Of a stretch of 64,000 nucleotides of DNA, positions 18,823-27,073 are shown piece after piece. Each line of letters starts with the position of its first letter. The first letter of the stretch is position 1. Source of the stretch: Luteimonas sp. S4-F44 (GTDB taxonomy: Bacteria > Pseudomonadota > Gammaproteobacteria > Xanthomonadales > Xanthomonadaceae); contig NZ_CP093340.1 of NCBI RefSeq assembly GCF_022637415.1, positions 1,116,001 through 1,180,000 of the forward strand, written 5' to 3'. Below the pieces are notes generated by a model that saw only the letters and a list, made by a program, of their open reading frames with translations, did no database searches and was not told the DNA's origin. The position numbers were made by a program, and so were the translations under genes.

Positions 18823-19611
18823 ATGCAAGCGCCCCTCAATCCTGACTCTTCGCCCGACACGATCGCTGCGCGCCTGCGCATCGTGCTCGTCGGCACCCAG
18901 CATCCCGGCAACATCGGCTCGGCCGCACGCGCGCTCAAGACGATGGGGCTGCACCGTCTGGTGCTGGTCGCGCCGCAGAAGTTTCCGCATGCCGAGGCCG
19001 AGGCAATGGCCGCCGGCGCCGACGACGTGCTGGCCTCGGCCGCGCGTTTCGACACCCTGGCCGATGCGGTCGCCGATTGCCGGTTCGTGCTCGGCTGCAC
19101 CGCACGCAGCCGGCGGGTGCAGTTGCGCGAGTTGCGTCCGCGCGAGGCCGCGGCCGCGGCGCATGCGCAGGCGTTGGACGGCGGCGAGGTCGCGCTGGTG
19201 TTCGGGCGCGAGCGCACCGGGCTCGAGAACTCGGAACTGCAGCTGTGCCATGCGGCCGTGCACATCCCGGCCAATCCCGACTACAGCTCGTTGAACCTCG
19301 CCGCCGCGGTCCAGGTGCTCAGCTACGAACTGCGGCTGGCGCTGTTGGGCGAGGCCGCGGCCCCGTCGGCGGTCGCGCCGGTCTCCACGGACGCCGTGCC
19401 GCATGCCCAGCTCGAAGGCTTCTTTGCCCAACTGGCCGACACGCTCGAGGCGATCGACTTTCACAAGGGGCGGGCGCCGGAGTCGGCGATGCGCAAGCTG
19501 CGCCGGCTGTTCGTGCGCACCGGGCTCGACGAGAAGGAGGTCCGGCTGCTGCGCGGCATCCTGGCCGATGCCCAGCGCATGGCGCAGTTGGCCGGCGAAC
19601 GCCAGCGCTGA
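18823..19611 (+). CDS. trmJ: tRNA (cytidine/uridine-2'-O-)-methyltransferase TrmJ
   Basis: A SPOUT-class enzyme that 2'-O-methylates position 32 of tRNA with SAM. It is 262 residues. SpoU motifs are clear: HPGNIGSAARALKTMGL near residues 28-44, ALVFGRERTGLEN, and NPDYSSLNLAAAVQVLSYEL. The C-terminal helical tail HKGRAPESAMRKLRRLF is typical of TrmJ and distinguishes it from RlmB or TrmL. The first 16 or so residues are non-conserved and the true start could be slightly later. Divergent from suhB. Confidence 0.94.
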   Translation: MQAPLNPDSSPDTIAARLRIVLVGTQHPGNIGSAARALKTMGLHRLVLVAPQKFPHAEAEAMAAGADDVLASAARFDTLADAVADCRFVLGCTARSRRVQLRELRPREAAAAAHAQALDGGEVALVFGRERTGLENSELQLCHAAVHIPANPDYSSLNLAAAVQVLSYELRLALLGEAAAPSAVAPVSTDAVPHAQLEGFFAQLADTLEAIDFHKGRAPESAMRKLRRLFVRTGLDEKEVRLLRGILADAQRMAQLAGERQR

Positions 19612-19632
19612 TCCGCCGGCTGCGGCGCCAGG

Positions 19633-20271
19633 CTAGGTGAGCCGCGAGAGCCAGTCCGTCGCGGCGGCGGCCAGCGCGCCGCTGAGCACGCCGAACACCC
19701 CGATCGCCAGCAGGCCGGCGGCCCAGGCGACCAGCAGCAGGGCACCGTCGCGCTCGAGCAGGGCCAGTGCGTAGGCCAGCAGCAGCACGGCGAAGACATA
19801 GTTGGTGAACGGGATCGGCAGCGCCAGCAAGATGCCCAGCAGCACCAGCAACAGGCCGGTGAACATGGTCGCTGCGCGATGGTCGAGGACGCCCGGCAGG
19901 CGCGGGCGGCTCACTCGCTCCAGGCGTCGGAACCAGGGCTCGAGCACGGTCTCGAAGCGCTTCACGGCGCTGCGGTGCGGGCCGCGCTCGGCGATGAAGC
20001 CGGGCAGCCACGGCTTGCGCAGCCCGATCAGCAACTGCAGCCCGACGAAGATCACCAGTGGGCCACCGACTGCGCCGCCGACCCCGGGGATCGGGATGAA
20101 CGCAGGCAGTGTGGCGACGAACAGCATCATGCCGAACACGCGCTTGTCCAGGCCAGCCAGCAGGTCGCGGAAGCGCAACTGGTCGCCAGGATCGCCCGCC
20201 GCCATCGCCGCGAGCAGTTCCCGGGTCGAGGCTTCCTCGCGCGAACGCAGCTCCGGCCGGTCAGGCCGCAT
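19633..20271 (-). CDS. ExoD-family membrane protein
   Basis: A 212-residue protein of the exopolysaccharide-synthesis ExoD family (PF06055). It shows an N-terminal helix (STRELLAAMAAG), then LDKRVFGMMLFVATLPAFIPIPGVG and three or four further hydrophobic segments. The function is not established; Rhizobium exoD mutants are altered in exopolysaccharide and alkali sensitivity. ATG 20269-20271 lies inside the end of the upstream CNNM/CorC gene, an 11-bp overlap that implies translational coupling. Confidence 0.85.
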   Translation of the reverse strand: MRPDRPELRSREEASTRELLAAMAAGDPGDQLRFRDLLAGLDKRVFGMMLFVATLPAFIPIPGVGGAVGGPLVIFVGLQLLIGLRKPWLPGFIAERGPHRSAVKRFETVLEPWFRRLERVSRPRLPGVLDHRAATMFTGLLLVLLGILLALPIPFTNYVFAVLLLAYALALLERDGALLLVAWAAGLLAIGVFGVLSGALAAAATDWLSRLT

Positions 20272-21568
20272 CGTCGGCCTCGTGCTCGGGCAGCCGCTGC
20301 AGCAGCAGCTTGTCCACGCGTGGCCCGTCCAGGTCGACGATCTCCACGCGCCAGCCGTTGGCGTCAAAATGCTCGCCGACGTTGGGGATGCGTCCGAACT
20401 GGGCGATGGTCATGCCGGCGGCGGTGTGGAAGATGTGTTCGTCCTCGCCCGGCAGCGCGCCACCGCCGAGCAGCTCGCGGACCGCCTCGACCGACAGGCT
20501 GCCGTCGACCAGCAGCGAGCCGTCGTCGCGCGTGACCACCAGTGGCGAGGCGTCGACACCGCTGCTCTGGGTGCGCCCGATCACTGCTTCCACGACATCG
20601 TTGACCGTGACCATGCCGGTGATGTCGCCGTACTCGTCGACCACCAGCGCGAGCGACTGCTGGTTCTCGCGCAGGATCTCCAGCAGCTTCATCGCCGGTG
20701 TCGATTCGGACACGAACAGCGGTTCGCGCAGGTACTTGAACAGATCGAAAGCCCCGGCATCGAACCGGTCGATCAGCGATTTGATCTCCAGGATCCCGAC
20801 CACATCGGCGTCGTTGCCGCGCAGCACTGGGTAGCGCGAGTAGGGCGTGTCGCGCATCCGCGCCAGGTTCTCCTCGAAGCTGGCCGACACGTCGAGCCAG
20901 GCGATCCGGGTGCGCGGCGTCATCAGCGTCTCGGCGTCGCGGTCGCCCAGCGTCAGCACGCGGTTGACCATGTTGCGCTCGTCGGTGTCGATTACGCCCT
21001 GCTCGTGGCTCTCGCTCACCAGCATGCGGATTTCTTCTTCGGTCACCTGCGCCGCTTCGGTGTCGTTGAGTCGCAGCAGCCGCAGCAGGCCGCGGACCGA
21101 AGCGCTGAGCAGCCATACAGCCGGAGTCGCGATGCGCGAGAGCCAATGCATCGGCAGCGCGACCACGCTGGCCACGCGCTCGGGCGCCAGCAGCGCCAGC
21201 CGCTTGGGCAGCAGTTCGCCCAGCACGATGGTCAGGAACGTGATGAGGCCGACGGCCAGCACGGTGCCGAACGTGGTCGCATAGGCGCCCAGCGCCGGCA
21301 GCCTGGACGCCAGCCAGCTGCCGATGGCGCTGCCCAGTGCGTCGCCGCCGAGCATGCCGGTGAGCACGCCGATCAGCGTGATGCCGACCTGGACGGTCGA
21401 CAGGAAGCGCTCGGGATGCTGGGCCAGTTCCAGGGCGGTGCGCGCGCCGCGCCGCTCGGCCATCTGCTTCAGGCGCGGCTTGCGGGACGTCACGACCGAC
21501 ATTTCCGACAGCGCGAAAAACGCGTTGCAGGCGATCAGCGCCAGGACGATGAGGATCAGCTCAAGCAT
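20261..21568 (-). CDS. CNNM/CorC-type hemolysin family protein (DUF21-CBS-CorC)
   Basis: A 435-residue inner-membrane protein. Residues 1-175 form the DUF21/CNNM transmembrane domain, including FFALSEMSVVTSRKPRL and LTIVLGELLPKRLAL; then come two CBS domains (MTPRTRIAWLDVSASFEE and LALVVDEYGDITGMVT) and a C-terminal CorC/HlyC domain (ANGWRVEIVDLDGPRVDKLLL). Family members are implicated in magnesium or cobalt transport and resistance; the old hemolysin name is historical. It overlaps the ExoD-family gene downstream, so they are probably co-translated. Confidence 0.92.
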   Translation of the reverse strand: MLELILIVLALIACNAFFALSEMSVVTSRKPRLKQMAERRGARTALELAQHPERFLSTVQVGITLIGVLTGMLGGDALGSAIGSWLASRLPALGAYATTFGTVLAVGLITFLTIVLGELLPKRLALLAPERVASVVALPMHWLSRIATPAVWLLSASVRGLLRLLRLNDTEAAQVTEEEIRMLVSESHEQGVIDTDERNMVNRVLTLGDRDAETLMTPRTRIAWLDVSASFEENLARMRDTPYSRYPVLRGNDADVVGILEIKSLIDRFDAGAFDLFKYLREPLFVSESTPAMKLLEILRENQQSLALVVDEYGDITGMVTVNDVVEAVIGRTQSSGVDASPLVVTRDDGSLLVDGSLSVEAVRELLGGGALPGEDEHIFHTAAGMTIAQFGRIPNVGEHFDANGWRVEIVDLDGPRVDKLLLQRLPEHEADDAA

Positions 21569-21759
21569 CGACGTCGCCCGGATTCAGGCCATGGCCGGAG
21601 ATGAAGGCCGGCGGGCGGGGGCATCGGCGGGCGGAGGGCGGTCTAGAGTCGTCGTCCATGGGGGGCGGGCAGCGCAGAAGGGCGCGGGCCGGACTATAGC
21701 AGGTGCCCGCGTGAGGGCCCTGGGCATGTCCGGGCTGGTCGCAGGCGTCATGGAGCCGT

Positions 21760-21765
21760 CATAAT
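21760..21765 (+). promoter_or_regulatory. Candidate -10 box for the phosphate transport pair
   Basis: CATAAT, 53 bp before the DUF47 gene in the 249-bp gap after the CNNM/CorC start, is the only AT-rich hexamer there. The -35 is not clear. Confidence 0.35.
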
Positions 21766-21817
21766 TCGCCCTTGCGCAAGCGCCCGGCCCCGCGGGTGCG
21801 CGGACAAAGGCGTCGGC

Positions 21818-22444
21818 ATGTTCTCCCTGCAAACCATCTTCGGCCAAGGTAACCAGTTCTACACCCTGCTCGAGGAGGCGGCGGTCGCCGCGCACGACAG
21901 CGCCATCGCGTTGCACGCGATGCTCAAGGACGCCGATCGGCAGCCCGCGCTCGATGCCTTCAAGCTGGCGCGCATGCGCGAGCGCGAGGCCTCAGACAAG
22001 ATCAGCCAGGCGCTGGTCGACAGCTTCATCACCCCGATCGAGCGCGAGGACATCGAGGCGCTGGGTTCGGCGCTGTACAAGATCCCCAAGCAGATCGAGA
22101 AGTTCGCCGATCGCTACTCGCTGGCCACCCAGCACCTGGAGCACATCGACTTCGCGCCGCGCGCGGCGATGCTCGAACAGGCCTCGGCGGTGGTCGTGAA
22201 GATGGTCAAAACCCTGCGCAGCATGAAGCTCGAGCCGATGAAGGCGCTCAACGACGAGCTGCGCGCGCTGGAGAACGAGGCCGACCGGCTGATGCTCGAG
22301 CTCTACCGCGACATCTACTCGGGCAAGCTCGATCCGCTGCAGATGTTCCTGCTCAAGGAGTTCTTCGAGATCCTCGAGAAGGCCATCGACCGCTGCCGCG
22401 AAGCCGGGGTCGTGGCCTACGAGATCGTGCTCAAGAACTCCTGA
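21818..22444 (+). CDS. DUF47/PhoU-like protein (TIGR00153)
   Basis: A 208-residue, nearly all-helical cytosolic protein of the PhoU-like family that accompanies PiT transporters. Motifs include FITPIEREDIEALGSALYKI and LRALENEADRLMLELYRDIYS, matching the metal-binding ExxxD helices of PhoU folds. It lies 13 bp upstream of the transporter gene, so the two are an operon; family members are thought to modulate the partner transporter. Confidence 0.92.
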   Translation: MFSLQTIFGQGNQFYTLLEEAAVAAHDSAIALHAMLKDADRQPALDAFKLARMREREASDKISQALVDSFITPIEREDIEALGSALYKIPKQIEKFADRYSLATQHLEHIDFAPRAAMLEQASAVVVKMVKTLRSMKLEPMKALNDELRALENEADRLMLELYRDIYSGKLDPLQMFLLKEFFEILEKAIDRCREAGVVAYEIVLKNS

Positions 22445-22457
22445 CGGGCCGCCGACC

Positions 22458-23585
22458 ATGCTGACCCTCGTGCTGATCGTGGTCGCGACCGCGCTGGTGT
22501 TCGAATACATCAACGGGTTCCACGACACCGCCAACTCGATCGCGACGGTCGTCGCCACCAAGGTGCTCTCGCCGATGCAGGCGGTTGGGCTGGCGGCGTC
22601 GATGAATCTGATCGGCGCGCTGATGGGGACCGCGGTCGCCAAGACGATCTCCTCGGGCCTGATCGACGCCGGCGTAATCGACGTCGGCTCGCAGCTGATC
22701 CTGTGCGCGCTGCTGGGCGGCATCATCTGGAACCTGATCACCTGGTGGTGGGGCCTGCCGTCGTCGTCCTCGCATGCGCTGATCGGCGGCCTGATCGGCG
22801 CCGCGCTGGCCGCGGCGTCCAACAATTTCGACGTGGTGGTGTGGTCGGAGCCGGCGACGCCGTTCTGGCAGAGCGCCGGCGTGCTGTGGAAAGTGGTCGT
22901 GCCGATGGTCAGCTCGCCGGTGCTGGGGTTCGCGGCCGGCTTTCTGATGATGGGCGTGCTGTTCTTCGTGATCTCGATGATGGCGCGCAGCGGCGGCGTG
23001 TTGGCGCGCATCGCGCGGCCGCGCTGGGTCAACGCGTTCTTCGGCAAGAGCCAGATCGTCTCGGCTGCCGGCATGGGTTTCGCCCACGGCATGAACGACG
23101 CGCAGAAGACGATGGGCATCGTGGCGCTGACCCTGGTCAGTGCGCAGAGCGTGGGCACGCTGGACAACCTGCCGGGCTGGCTGGCGTTCCTGCACCCGTC
23201 CGAGGCCGCGCTCAACGACGGCGACATCGATCTGTGGATCAAGATCTCCTGCGCCCTGGTCATGGCCGCGGGCACCGCCGCCGGTGGCTGGCGGATCATC
23301 AAGACACTGGGCCACAAGCTGGTCAAGCTACACCCGATCCACGGCTTCGCGGCCGAGACCAGCGCCGCGTCGGTGATTCTGGCGGCCTCGTCGCTGGGCA
23401 TTCCGGTCTCGACCACCCACAACATCTCCTCGGCGATCATGGGCGTGGGCACCGCCAAGCGGCTGAATGCGATCAAGTGGTCGGTGGTCAACAAGATGAT
23501 CTGGGCCTGGATCCTGACGATCCCGATGTCGGGCGGCATCGCCTACGGCCTGTTCCGGGTGTTCCACCACTTCGGCTGGGTGTGA
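22458..23585 (+). CDS. PiT-family inorganic phosphate transporter
   Basis: A 375-residue inner-membrane, ion-coupled phosphate importer. The duplicated PiT signatures are both present: EYINGFHDTANSIATVVATK near the N-terminus and GMGFAHGMNDAQKTMG in the middle, plus WWGLPSSSSHALIGGL and LGIPVSTTHNISSAIMG. Compared with E. coli PitA (499 residues) it lacks the large central loop, like other DUF47-linked PiT proteins. Its stop codon overlaps the GTG start of the next gene (GTGA). Confidence 0.94.
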   Translation: MLTLVLIVVATALVFEYINGFHDTANSIATVVATKVLSPMQAVGLAASMNLIGALMGTAVAKTISSGLIDAGVIDVGSQLILCALLGGIIWNLITWWWGLPSSSSHALIGGLIGAALAAASNNFDVVVWSEPATPFWQSAGVLWKVVVPMVSSPVLGFAAGFLMMGVLFFVISMMARSGGVLARIARPRWVNAFFGKSQIVSAAGMGFAHGMNDAQKTMGIVALTLVSAQSVGTLDNLPGWLAFLHPSEAALNDGDIDLWIKISCALVMAAGTAAGGWRIIKTLGHKLVKLHPIHGFAAETSAASVILAASSLGIPVSTTHNISSAIMGVGTAKRLNAIKWSVVNKMIWAWILTIPMSGGIAYGLFRVFHHFGWV

Positions 23586-23980
23586 CGCCGGGCCGCCAAG
23601 CGAAGACCGGACGGGCCGAGCGGCCCGTATCGCCGTCCCAGGCGCCCGACCAGAACCCGCACGCGCGCATTGTGGATGCGATCCGCGCCGTGCCCGCCGG
23701 ACGGGTCGCCGGCTATGGCCATATCGCACGCCGCGCCGGATTGCCCGGCCGCGCACGGATGGTGGCGCGGGTGCTGCGCGAGCACGATGGGCCGACGCTA
23801 CCCTGGCACCGCATCGTCCGCAGCGATGGGCGCATTGCATTTCCCGACGGCTCGCCCGGCTTCGAGGAGCAGGTGCGCCGGCTGCGCGCCGAAGGCGTGA
23901 CGGTCGTGCGAGGGCGCGTACGCATGCCGGCCGACGATGGGCTCGATGCGGTGTTGTGGGGACCGGACGCGCGCGACTGA
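23582..23980 (+). CDS. Alkyltransferase-like protein (ATL, MGMT family without catalytic Cys)
   Basis: A DNA-lesion-binding protein of the MGMT fold. The methyltransferase PCHRV motif reads PWHRI here (Trp75 in place of the acceptor Cys), the defining mark of ATL proteins, which bind O6-alkylguanine and channel it into nucleotide excision repair. Other MGMT features remain: VPAGRVAGYGHIARRAGLPGRAR. It is 132 residues; the GTG start at 23582 overlaps the pit stop (GTGA), implying coupling. The first 25 residues are not conserved, and a later start cannot be ruled out. Confidence 0.88.
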   Translation: MTPGRQAKTGRAERPVSPSQAPDQNPHARIVDAIRAVPAGRVAGYGHIARRAGLPGRARMVARVLREHDGPTLPWHRIVRSDGRIAFPDGSPGFEEQVRRLRAEGVTVVRGRVRMPADDGLDAVLWGPDARD

Positions 23981-24038
23981 CGGCGACGCAGTCGACACGG
24001 TGCGCCGGTATCATGGGCGTGCATAACGAGGAGTGCCG

Positions 24039-24686
24039 ATGTTCCCGAGGTTGCCGCAGGCCGTCAAAGTGATTCTGGCCATCAATGTCGTGGTGTTCCT
24101 GCTGCAACTGGTGATCGGCGGCTTGCTCGCGCCGTTCATGCTCTGGCCGCTGGGCGGTGCCGACGCCGGTGGGCTGGGCTTCCAGCCGTGGCAGCTGTTG
24201 ACCTACGGCTTCATGCACGACCCGCGCAATCTCGCGCATCTGGTGTTCAACATGCTGGCGCTGGTGATGTTCGGCTCCCAGCTCGAGTACACCTGGGGCA
24301 CGCGCCGCTTCGTGACCTACTACCTGGTGTGCGTGGTCGGCGCCGGGCTGTGCCAGCTCGCGGTGGTGACGTGGTCGCTGACGCAAGGGGCGTTTCCCTA
24401 TCCCACGCTCGGCGCGTCGGGCGGGGTGTTCGGCCTGCTGCTGGCCTACGGCATGCTGTTTCCGAACCAGCGGATCATGCTGCTGTTCCCGCCGATCCCG
24501 ATGCGGGCGCGCACCCTGGTCATCGTCTACGGCCTGGTCGAGCTGGTGCTTGGCATCACCGGCACGCGCTCGGGCGTGGCGCACTTCGCGCATCTGGGCG
24601 GTATGCTGTTCGGCTGGCTGCTGATCCAGAACTGGCGCGGCCGTCCGCCGTTCAATCGCAGTCGGCGCCACGTGCGGCGGCTGTAA
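24039..24686 (+). CDS. Rhomboid-family intramembrane serine protease
   Basis: A 215-residue inner-membrane protease that cleaves transmembrane substrates. About six hydrophobic segments are visible. The catalytic Ser127 lies in TLGASGGVFG and His185 in VAHFAHLGGM; HLVFNM near residue 68 supplies the conserved oxyanion-region His and Asn. ATG 24039 is chosen over GTG 24033 because GAGGAG (24028-24033) stands five bases before it. It is followed by a strong terminator, so transcription ends here. Substrates are unknown. Confidence 0.94.
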   Translation: MFPRLPQAVKVILAINVVVFLLQLVIGGLLAPFMLWPLGGADAGGLGFQPWQLLTYGFMHDPRNLAHLVFNMLALVMFGSQLEYTWGTRRFVTYYLVCVVGAGLCQLAVVTWSLTQGAFPYPTLGASGGVFGLLLAYGMLFPNQRIMLLFPPIPMRARTLVIVYGLVELVLGITGTRSGVAHFAHLGGMLFGWLLIQNWRGRPPFNRSRRHVRRL

Positions 24687-24742
24687 GCGGGCGGGGTCGC
24701 TCCCGAAGCGGATGCCTCGATGGATCCACACTGATCGGAAAC

Positions 24743-24773
24743 GAAGAAGGCCGCACACTGTGCGGCCTTCTTC
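24743..24773. terminator. Strong bidirectional terminator
   Basis: A perfect 14-bp stem (24743-24756 with 24760-24773) around an ACT loop, with arms beginning GAAGAAGG and ending CCTTCTTC, lies between the convergent rhomboid and M13 peptidase genes. Confidence 0.85.
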
Positions 24774-24803
24774 TTGGTTGTTCTCGACGGCGGGAATGGA
24801 ACT

Positions 24804-24848
24804 GGGGTCAGAGTGCAATTTCGCCACGCGAAATTGCACTCTGACCCC
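24804..24848. repeat. REP-like palindrome, copy 1
   Basis: Perfect 21-bp arms (GGGGTCAGAGTGCAATTTCGC and complement) around CAC. The same sequence recurs at 38136-38190 with different spacer and longer arms. It lies downstream of the M13 gene next to a terminator. I recall this GGGGTCAGAGTGCA motif as a dispersed element near REP-associated transposases in related genomes; no such transposase is in the window. Confidence 0.85.
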
Positions 24849-24862
24849 GCCGCAAGCTCGGC

Positions 24863-26887
24863 TCAACGCCAGATCCGGACCTGATCCTCGGCCTTGCGGT
24901 TGAGCGCGTCGCCGGCCTTGCACTGGAACGTCTCGGCGAACGCCGGCAGGTTGGCGACCGGGCCGTTGGCGCGCCACTGGCCGGGGGCCTGCTGGCTGGT
25001 CGCGGCGTTGCGCGTCGCGGTATCGACTGCCGACTGCTGCCGCCACAGCTGCCCCCAGGCGTTGAAGAACGCTTCGCGGGACGGCTTGGCCAGCTCAGGC
25101 GAGGCCTGCTGCAGCGCATCCCAGGCCAGTTCGACGCCTGCCAGGTCGGCGGCGTTCTCGTCGCGGGTCAATGCCCCGTTGACGTTGACCCCGGTCAGGC
25201 CGGGATAGGGATAGCCGTTGTACTGGGTGACCAGGCGGTCGGTCGTCTGCAGCCACGCCGCGTCATCGGCCGGGGTCCACCAGGTGCGCAGGGCGTCGTT
25301 GCTGTCGACAAACTTGCCCTTGATGTCGACCGCGCGGCTCATTTCGTGGCCGACCAGCGCGCCGAAAGTGCCGTAGTGCGCGGCGCCGTCCTGGGCCATG
25401 TCCAGCACCGGCGCCTGCAGCACCGCGGCCGAGACGATGATCCGGTTCTGCGCCGGGTCGTAGGCCAGGGCCGGCGTCTGCGGCAGCACGTCCCAGCGGC
25501 GGGCGGCATTGGTCTGCCCGATGCGGCGCATTTCCTGGCCGTGGCGCCAGGTCGCGGCGATGAGCATGTTGCTGCCGAAGCTGCCGCGGCCCATCGGCTG
25601 GACGGTGTAGTCGATGTCCTGCACCGGCGTGCCGATCTCGATCCGCAGCTTCGCCAGCTTGGCGCGCGCTTCGGCCTTGGTCGGATCGCTCATCCAGGTG
25701 CTGCGGTCGATGCCGCGGCCCAGTGCGTCGCGCACTTGGCCTGCGATCGTCTCGGCGCGTGCACGGGTGGCGTCGGGCAGGTAACGGCCGATGTACTCGC
25801 GCGAGACCATCGGGCCGGCGGCGCGGTTGATCGCCGCCATCACCTGTTGACGGCGCTCGGGCTGGGCGGCTTCGCCGCGCAGGATGCGACCGTGGAAATC
25901 GAATTCGGCATCGCGGAAGCGCTTGGACAGGTACGGCGCCATCGCATTGCCGATATGGAAGCGCAGGTAGGCCTTCCACTGCTCGGGCTTGAGCGTGTTG
26001 ACCAACGTGTCGAGTTGCTGGAACAGCGCTGCATCGGCCAGCGAGACCTGCTGGGCGGTGACGTGCTGCGCCTGGAGGAATTCCTCCAGTTGCAGGCGTC
26101 GGTACTGCTTGTCCAGACCGGCGACGTCGACCAGCGCGTATTGGGTGCGCGGGTCGCGGATGTCTGCCAGCGACTTGGAGGCGGCGGCGATGCGGCGCTC
26201 GAGGTCGAGCACCAGCGCGGTGTCGGCTTCGAGCCGGTCCTCGGTGGTCCCGGTCAGCGCCAGGATGTTGCGCACGTACTGGGTGTACTGCGTGAAGACC
26301 TCCTGGGTCTGGGCATCGCCACGGCTGTAGTAGGCCGGGTCGGGCAGGCCCAGGCCGCCCTGCACGAAGTAGGCGATGTCGCGGTTGAGGTCGGCCACGT
26401 CGACCTCGGCACCGAAATTGAAGAGCACCGGGATGCCGACCGAATGCAGCGCGGCGATCGACGGCGCGATGTCGCGGGTGCGGCGGATGGCGTCGATGCG
26501 CGCGATCAGCGGCGCGATCGGCTTGGCGCCGTCGGCCTCGACCGCGGCCTCGTCCAGGCCGCTGGCCCAGAAATCGCCCAGCAACTGCTGCACGTTGTTC
26601 TGCGGCGCCTGCATCGCGGCATCGAGCAGGTCGTACTGCTGCTGTTGCGCCAGCGCCTGCAGCTCGCCGAGCGCCGAGCGTGTGCCCTGGCCGGCGACCA
26701 GGACATTGGCGGCCAGCCAGTCCTTGTTGACGACGGCGTACAGATCGCTGCAGGCGGTCACCGGCGGCGGGCCCTTGGGGGCGGCTGCGCGCCGGCGCTG
26801 GGCGTCGGCATCGGTGCTCAGGCCCACGAGCAGGGCGATCGATGCGGCGAGCAGCGCCGGGCGGGCGAGGGTGGCATGGATCGGCAT
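24863..26887 (-). CDS. M13-family metallopeptidase paralogue with degenerate zinc site
   Basis: A 674-residue exported protein of the neprilysin/PepO family; signal peptide ends near ADAQ. Family landmarks run throughout: YAVVNKDWLAAN, LLGDFWASGLDEAAVEADG, QGGLGLPDPAYYS, EQWKAYLRFHIGNA, and the C-terminal LPAFAETFQCKAGD. The zinc motif HExxH reads HEMSR: the second histidine is Arg, while the glutamate motif survives as DENAADLAG. Loss of a zinc ligand should abolish or alter peptidase activity, so a non-catalytic or altered role is likely. It lies downstream of an intact M13 paralogue on the same strand, 186 bp away, suggesting duplication and divergence. Confidence 0.9.
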   Translation of the reverse strand: MPIHATLARPALLAASIALLVGLSTDADAQRRRAAAPKGPPPVTACSDLYAVVNKDWLAANVLVAGQGTRSALGELQALAQQQQYDLLDAAMQAPQNNVQQLLGDFWASGLDEAAVEADGAKPIAPLIARIDAIRRTRDIAPSIAALHSVGIPVLFNFGAEVDVADLNRDIAYFVQGGLGLPDPAYYSRGDAQTQEVFTQYTQYVRNILALTGTTEDRLEADTALVLDLERRIAAASKSLADIRDPRTQYALVDVAGLDKQYRRLQLEEFLQAQHVTAQQVSLADAALFQQLDTLVNTLKPEQWKAYLRFHIGNAMAPYLSKRFRDAEFDFHGRILRGEAAQPERRQQVMAAINRAAGPMVSREYIGRYLPDATRARAETIAGQVRDALGRGIDRSTWMSDPTKAEARAKLAKLRIEIGTPVQDIDYTVQPMGRGSFGSNMLIAATWRHGQEMRRIGQTNAARRWDVLPQTPALAYDPAQNRIIVSAAVLQAPVLDMAQDGAAHYGTFGALVGHEMSRAVDIKGKFVDSNDALRTWWTPADDAAWLQTTDRLVTQYNGYPYPGLTGVNVNGALTRDENAADLAGVELAWDALQQASPELAKPSREAFFNAWGQLWRQQSAVDTATRNAATSQQAPGQWRANGPVANLPAFAETFQCKAGDALNRKAEDQVRIWR

Positions 26888-27014
26888 TGCGGATTCCGTT
26901 CGGCGTGATGCGCGCAAGTCTAGCAAGCGCGCAAGTGCGCGACGTGCAGACGCGCGCAGGGGGTGCGGGACCAGCCGGCCGGCCGGCATCGTTGCGATGC
27001 CAGGGCCGGAAACG

Positions 27015-27044
27015 ACGAGGCCCGGCGTCGCCGCCGGGCCTCGT
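27015..27044. terminator. Hairpin terminator after the intact M13 gene
   Basis: A 13-bp stem (27015-27027 with 27032-27044, ACGAGGCCCGGCG) around TCGC lies 30 bp beyond the stop of the upstream M13 gene. It ends in GTTGG rather than a T tract. Confidence 0.6.
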
Positions 27045-27073
27045 TGGTCAGCCGATCGGGGCTGGCCGGGGCG

